Shown: piece by piece, positions 30,829 to 33,704 of the stretch | Numbering within the stretch: position 1 is the stretch's first letter | Layout of the letters: the number at the start of each line of letters is the position of its first letter | IMG/VR virus record: IMGVR_UViG_3300006916_000171 | Coordinates: 1 to 33,704 of that record | Strand: one strand, 5' to 3' | Length of the DNA: 33,704 nucleotides | Source of the DNA: a virus | Notes under the pieces: generated by a model | Seen by the model: only the letters and a program-made list of their open reading frames with translations | Told to the model about the DNA's origin: nothing | The model's database searches: none | Made by a program: the position numbers and the translations under genes

Positions 30829-30922
30829 ACGCTTCACACTCCTCTGGGTTGGAAATGTTGCACGTTGGCTGTTCAGCGGTTTCTAAATCGTTTACCCATG
30901 AAGCAAAAGAGTCTTGTCCCAT
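30818..30922 (-). CDS. 34-aa Cys-containing micro-ORF
   Basis: ATG at 30922 to TAA at 30818-30820: MGQDSFASWVNDLETAEQPT, then CNISNPEECEACGS. It fills the otherwise empty gap between the 60-aa gene and the downstream small genes, in the same direction. A C...CxxC ending and an amphipathic start make it plausible. The next ORF starts inside its last codons. Confidence 0.45.
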   Translation of the reverse strand: MGQDSFASWVNDLETAEQPTCNISNPEECEACGS

Positions 30923-30961
30923 AGTGTTATGAGTTAAAATGGTTAATAAAAAAATGGATAG

Positions 30962-31144
30962 TTATTTGCCTTTAGCGGCGTCTACAACATCCTTAGCTTC
31001 CTCCACAACGTTAGCTACTCTACGCTGCGTTTCATCTACGGCTGCCGTAATCTTTTCGTCTAATTCAGTTTGACCTAATAAGTAGGCCCAAAGGCGAGAC
31101 CCCGTCTCCTTTACCCAGCTACAAAATACTTTCAAGTGCTTCAT
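30962..31144 (-). CDS. Small helical protein at the end of the lysis cassette
   Basis: A 60-aa protein, MKHLKVFCSWVKETGSRLWA then a charged amphipathic helix with ITAAVDETQRRVANVVEEAK. One Cys near the N-terminus sits close to a moderately hydrophobic patch. Translationally coupled to the spanin-like gene (1-nt overlap, TAATG). Peripheral membrane association is possible; function unknown. Confidence 0.55.
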   Translation of the reverse strand: MKHLKVFCSWVKETGSRLWAYLLGQTELDEKITAAVDETQRRVANVVEEAKDVVDAAKGK

Positions 31145-31455
31145 TACTTATTCTTTAATCGGTCATTTTCTTTTTCAAGATACTCAACTTTTACACGAAG
31201 TGCAGAAACTTCTTGCGTTAATTGTAGCACCTGGTTTCTCAGCTCATCTTTCTCATCAGACGATTGCGCTAACAACGCCTCTAAGTTACGAACTCTATTC
31301 TTTAGATCATCTCTATATTGCACCCCATCGTTGTTTTCTAAAGCGTCTTTTTTTTCTTGAGCTCTAACCTTTAATCTAGACTCGAAAAACTTCCATATAC
31401 CAGCCGACCCAGCAACGGTGGCTATCGTTATTATTATCTGTGTAATGTTATCCAT
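31144..31455 (-). CDS. TM plus coiled-coil protein, inner-membrane spanin-like
   Basis: A 103-aa protein with an N-terminal membrane segment (NITQIIITIATVAGSAGIW) followed by a basic stretch and a long periplasmic-type coiled coil with heptads (LKNRVRNLEALLAQSSDEKD ... LRVKVEYLEKENDRLKNK). This N-in single-TM plus coiled-coil topology is that of Rz-like i-spanins. It lies between two multi-TM proteins and a muralytic enzyme, supporting a lysis role. No obvious lipoprotein o-spanin partner is seen next to it. It overlaps the preceding gene by 12 nt. Confidence 0.6.
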   Translation of the reverse strand: MDNITQIIITIATVAGSAGIWKFFESRLKVRAQEKKDALENNDGVQYRDDLKNRVRNLEALLAQSSDEKDELRNQVLQLTQEVSALRVKVEYLEKENDRLKNK

Positions 31456-31813
31456 TTCTATGCAGCTGTTCTGTTTTTAACCTCCTCAAATTCCCAAAAG
31501 ACGATATTACCAAAACCACCCATCCATAGTGAGAGGGGCTAGGCAAGCCTATAGACATCAAAAACATTACCAAGCTCGATGCATAAAGACCAAACGTAAA
31601 GAAAGCAGCTCTTATTCTACAAGCCAGATCTCCTTTTGATACGCAATAAATTTGATAGCCTCCCGCTGTTACTAGAACGAGCTGAAAGAAAGGCATAAAA
31701 CCCAGCTCCATACAAGTGGCTATCGGGGCCAAAATCATTAGTGCCGCACCGAGAGTTATCTCTGTCGGCTGACTGTCGCTGTACTTCCAAACCTGCTGTA
31801 AACGTTTAAACAC
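31448..31813 (-). CDS. Multi-TM protein, paralog B (holin candidate)
   Basis: A 121-aa protein with about four hydrophobic segments (ALMILAPIATCMELGFMPFF, QLVLVTAGGYQIYCV, AAFFTFGLYASSLVMFLMSI, YGWVVLVISSFGN) and a basic C-terminus. The start, FKRLQQVWKYSDSQPTEI, mirrors the adjacent 125-aa protein (SLFWYSDSEPNEI), as do the later GxxQ and GxLxxRxxA positions. The two are tandem duplicates overlapping by 8 nt. Holin or accessory lysis function is inferred from context. Confidence 0.6.
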   Translation of the reverse strand: MFKRLQQVWKYSDSQPTEITLGAALMILAPIATCMELGFMPFFQLVLVTAGGYQIYCVSKGDLACRIRAAFFTFGLYASSLVMFLMSIGLPSPSHYGWVVLVISSFGNLRRLKTEQLHRNG

Positions 31814-32183
31814 CTCTATCTATCTTTTCTTTGAACACGCGTACAGTGTTCCATATAGCAAAGATACCAATCACTACCCAGCCGGTTCTTGAGCCCGTCA
31901 TGAGTCCTGCACTAGATAAATTGATAATTGTAGCGATGGCAATTAATGACGCAATCTGTACTGCATAAAGACGCATTTTAAGAGATCCGTTCCACAAAAC
32001 CGACCACATTTGAAACGCACCAGCACCTATGCCGCCAAGCATAAGAAGGTAGTGAGGCTCAGAATACTCTACCGCTAAAGAAGCCGGGAGAGCAATCAAG
32101 TGACAAAATGCAATTAGTATTTCGTTTGGCTCAGAATCTGAATACCAAAACAAGCTCTTTAATTTACTCAGCCCCTTGTTCAT
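31806..32183 (-). CDS. Multi-TM protein, paralog A (holin candidate)
   Basis: A 125-aa protein with about four hydrophobic segments (IAFCHLIALPASLAVEY, YLLMLGGIGAGAFQMWSVLW, YAVQIASLIAIATIINL, GWVVIGIFAIWNTV). It shares YSDSEPNEI and the GWVV last segment with the next gene, so it is a tandem paralog. The start overlaps the muralytic enzyme gene by 20 nt. A pair of related membrane proteins next to a lysozyme suggests holin/pinholin or holin/antiholin, which needs testing. Confidence 0.6.
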   Translation of the reverse strand: MNKGLSKLKSLFWYSDSEPNEILIAFCHLIALPASLAVEYSEPHYLLMLGGIGAGAFQMWSVLWNGSLKMRLYAVQIASLIAIATIINLSSAGLMTGSRTGWVVIGIFAIWNTVRVFKEKIDRGV

Positions 32184-33063
32184 CTTTCTTAATGTTTAAT
32201 TGATCGTATGCCTTCATGTCTAGGTCAAAAGATTTTATTCTATCTGCACGTTTCTCTTCCGTCCCTGCCCAATGATAATTAGCCCAGTAATCTACCAACG
32301 GAACTTCACCACTGAATAGCTTTCCTAAGTCCGCCTTTGGGTGGGCAAGCTGATTCATTAGGAATAAATATTTCTGCTGCTCAAGTGAAACTGTAGAAGC
32401 ATCAAATGATTTACTCGGGTATGCGGTCTCTATCCATTCTGGAGTGGCGTAATTCATAAGATCGGGGTGAGACTTATCCTTACCGCTGATAAGGTTATAT
32501 GCGCGGTTGACAGCAATAATTCCGCCGTGACCATCACCTACCTCAAACTGAAAAGCACCTCTACCCGGACCACCGCCTTTTTGCTTGATGGTAGGGTCTC
32601 CCTTAGATTCATGGAATATGATACGAGCCATAGCCTCCTCTACTTGCTCCGGTGTTGTGTTCTTAGCGGTTGCCACGTAGTTGACGAGGTCTTTGTATGT
32701 AAGCTCTTTTTTTGGAGGATCTACCACTCCGCCGTCTTCAAATCTTTTCTTCTGGGATTTTGGTGGTGACTTCTTGCTCCCTCCAGAGCCTGCCCAGAAA
32801 AGCTTGTTAGCCCAGTAAGCAGCGCTCATTTTACCCTTAGCAATGTTAGAAGCGTGTCGTGCTTTAAATGATTTACGAGCTCCTTTAGAATAGTTGTGAC
32901 CCATCTTCTGGTCACCGAATCTAATAAGCCTTATCTTATTGCCAACCTTAGCAAGAACAACACCTTTTTTTGTCGGATGACTAGGTGTACGCTTAGCTTT
33001 ATTCACTCCACTAAGCCCATGCTTTTTAAGGAGATTCTTGATTCTTTTTCCTGGATCACTCAT
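32164..33063 (-). CDS. Lysozyme-like muralytic enzyme with N-terminal DUF5872-like domain
   Basis: A 299-aa protein from the ATG at 33063. The frame is open to 33111, but the extra 16 codons lie over a terminator hairpin. Residues ~1-95 form a small basic domain (VLAKVGNKIRLIRFGDQ ... SFKARHASNIAKGKMSAAYW), common as a stand-alone phage protein. A Ser/Lys/Pro linker follows (~93-120). Residues ~120-280 are lysozyme/transglycosylase-like, with the catalytic-type Glu152 in IIFHESKGDP and the GGPGRGAFQFE block at ~163-174. It degrades peptidoglycan either as endolysin or as a virion-borne enzyme; lack of a signal peptide and the neighbouring TM genes favour endolysin. Confidence 0.72.
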   Translation of the reverse strand: MSDPGKRIKNLLKKHGLSGVNKAKRTPSHPTKKGVVLAKVGNKIRLIRFGDQKMGHNYSKGARKSFKARHASNIAKGKMSAAYWANKLFWAGSGGSKKSPPKSQKKRFEDGGVVDPPKKELTYKDLVNYVATAKNTTPEQVEEAMARIIFHESKGDPTIKQKGGGPGRGAFQFEVGDGHGGIIAVNRAYNLISGKDKSHPDLMNYATPEWIETAYPSKSFDASTVSLEQQKYLFLMNQLAHPKADLGKLFSGEVPLVDYWANYHWAGTEEKRADRIKSFDLDMKAYDQLNIKKDEQGAE

Positions 33064-33068
33064 AAGGA

Positions 33069-33095
33069 CAAAGATAAAAAATAAAAGAGGGGCAA
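33069..33095 (-). promoter_or_regulatory. Candidate promoter of the muralytic enzyme gene
   Basis: Minus strand: TTG (33095-33093) at the terminator loop, 16 nt, TATCTTTG (33076-33069), then only 5 nt to the ATG at 33063. Transcription would begin at or next to the start codon, giving a nearly leaderless message. Confidence 0.5.
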
Positions 33096-33107
33096 AAAGC
33101 CCCCCTT
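33076..33107 (-). terminator. Terminator or attenuator hairpin
   Basis: Minus strand GGGGC-TTTTT-GCCCC (33089-33103), extendable to 9 pairs with one G-U, followed by TCTTTTATTTTTT. It follows the 85-aa gene and a 6-codon leader ORF. Confidence 0.78.
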
Positions 33108-33128
33108 TCAATAGTAAACCAAACTCAT
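33108..33128 (-). other. 6-codon leader ORF (MSLVYY)
   Basis: ATG at 33128, stop TGA at 33110-33108 abutting the hairpin at 33107. An AAGG sits 7 nt upstream of the ATG. The ORF lies between a good promoter match and a terminator. A leader peptide for attenuation is possible; chance is not excluded. Confidence 0.25.
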
Positions 33129-33148
33129 GTATTGCCTTATGAGCTAGT

Positions 33149-33180
33149 CAAAGATACGTATAAAAATCTTTATTCTGCAA
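33149..33180 (-). promoter_or_regulatory. Full-match Bacteroidetes promoter candidate
   Basis: Minus strand: TTG (33180-33178), 21 nt, TATCTTTG (33156-33149). The -33 lies in the last codons of the 85-aa gene. The predicted transcript (~33143 leftward) reaches a terminator after ~65 nt without a normal gene. Confidence 0.5.
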
Positions 33181-33427
33181 CTTCTTCAGCCTCTTCTACG
33201 GCTTCTTCGTATTCGCCGGTCTGTAGGTTTATTGTTATCGACCCATACTTGTCTTCGAGATCTTTTTGATGACTCTTTAAAGCAGCATCAAGATCGTCAA
33301 TGCCCCCAGAGGTTTTGATTAGTTCAACGATAGTACGTCCTACAGACATGTAAAGATTGTTAATGCTGTTTACTGCACCTTGTACAGCAGCCAACTCTTC
33401 ATTGGTGATTTTTTTAGCCTTCGCCAT
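33170..33427 (-). CDS. Small acidic phage protein
   Basis: An 85-aa protein, MAKAKKITNEELAAVQGAVN, then a helical body and a KDLEDKYGSITINLQTGEYE segment with an acidic tail (EEAVEEAEEVAE). The helix followed by KYG.x.INLQTGE is a pattern I associate with small proteins in Flavobacteria phages of unknown role. It is a single transcription unit with the best promoter of the window upstream. Confidence 0.6.
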   Translation of the reverse strand: MAKAKKITNEELAAVQGAVNSINNLYMSVGRTIVELIKTSGGIDDLDAALKSHQKDLEDKYGSITINLQTGEYEEAVEEAEEVAE

Positions 33428-33457
33428 AATGTTTATTATTAATTGAATTCAATACTT

Positions 33458-33489
33458 CAAATATAATACAAATAAGCCTATTCTGACAA
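33458..33489 (-). promoter_or_regulatory. Promoter of the 85-aa gene
   Basis: Minus strand: TTG (33489-33487), 21 nt, TATATTTG (33465-33458), a full match to the Bacteroidetes TTG-N(17-23)-TAnnTTTG consensus. It lies 30 nt upstream of the ATG at 33427. Confidence 0.65.
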
Positions 33490-33497
33490 ATTGTCTA

Positions 33498-33695
33498 CTA
33501 CACTCCGTATAAATCGTCCCACACGCTTAAATTTTCTATAACATACTCTCTACACTCTTCAGCACTAGCGTATTCAGTTACACAGTCTAGCCCCCCAGTC
33601 GTACACTCTACTATCCATTTGTCTGTAGCAATATTGCTATAAGGCTCTTGAAATAAAACTTCTGCCTCCACCGCATCTTTCTGCTCAGTGGTCAT
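33498..33695 (-). CDS. Hypothetical small protein
   Basis: A 65-aa acidic protein, MTTEQKDAVEAEVLFQEPYS, with TDKWIVECTTGGLDCVTEYA and three Cys. No recognisable motif. It starts 9 nt from the window edge, so its upstream control is not visible, and no terminator is seen between it and the 85-aa gene promoter. Confidence 0.5.
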   Translation of the reverse strand: MTTEQKDAVEAEVLFQEPYSNIATDKWIVECTTGGLDCVTEYASAEECREYVIENLSVWDDLYGV

Positions 33696-33704
33696 TAAAT
33701 AGTA

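Noticed and set aside
33064-33111. Longer N-terminus of the lysozyme-like protein, which would look like a signal anchor (LLFFIFVL)
   Set aside because: The hydrophobic stretch is the translated T-tract of a terminator; the ATG at 33063 is downstream of the hairpin and promoter.
1-33704. tRNA genes, CRISPR arrays, insertion sequences, integrase or attachment sites
   Set aside because: No cloverleaf-like clusters, spaced direct repeats, transposase motifs or recombinase motifs were seen by eye; no dedicated search was possible.

Overview
The window is a stretch of a tailed-phage genome with a short, podovirus-type tail, very probably infecting a member of the Bacteroidetes (Flavobacteriia-like). 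The evidence is the dense head-to-tail packing of genes, a scaffold - major capsid - neck - nozzle - internal virion protein order, a BT4734/VirE-N type primase, RecE/ERF recombination genes, and intergenic promoters that match the Bacteroidetes TTG-N(17-23)-TAnnTTTG consensus. No integrase, DNA polymerase, terminase, portal, tRNA or CRISPR array is visible. Terminase and portal would be expected beyond the right edge, upstream of the leftward structural genes.

Layout. (1) Positions 1-6613, rightward: DNA metabolism. A DUF1281-like protein and small hypotheticals lead into an ERF single-strand annealing protein, a RecE-like PD-(D/E)XK exonuclease, a small protein with an SSB-like acidic tail, a DUF3310 protein, a primase-helicase fusion, a DUF1064 resolvase-like nuclease and a Zn-ribbon/GIY-YIG protein. 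(2) Positions 6603-28245 and on to 29372, leftward: read in transcription order these are scaffold, major capsid protein, a structural protein, two neck proteins, a 1364-aa nozzle-like protein, two internal virion proteins, a giant 3542-aa virion/polyvalent protein, a GTA-type holin and a DUF5675 protein. (3) Positions 29496-29819: a single rightward gene for a secreted protein inserted in the leftward block. (4) Positions 29895-33695, leftward: small genes and a second lysis-like cassette (lysozyme-like muralytic enzyme, two paralogous multi-TM proteins, a TM/coiled-coil spanin-like protein), plus tiny Cys-rich ORFs.

Most notable: the 3542-aa protein carries two tandem protein-kinase-like domains (Gly-rich loop, VxK lysine, D-[LI]-H-x-x-N catalytic loop and a DFG-like Asp in both), an HhH-glycosylase-reminiscent segment and a degenerate zincin-like segment. 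Its domains are separated by four copies of a short G-[ND]-R-A-R-[LI]-type motif. It looks like an ejected, possibly processed, multi-effector virion protein. The intergenic regions are organised as repeated cassettes of a GC-rich terminator hairpin followed directly by a TAnnTTTG promoter element; one contains a 6-codon leader ORF ending at the base of the hairpin.

No gene-free stretch exceeds 300 bp. The longest is 29373-29495, which holds divergent promoter candidates.
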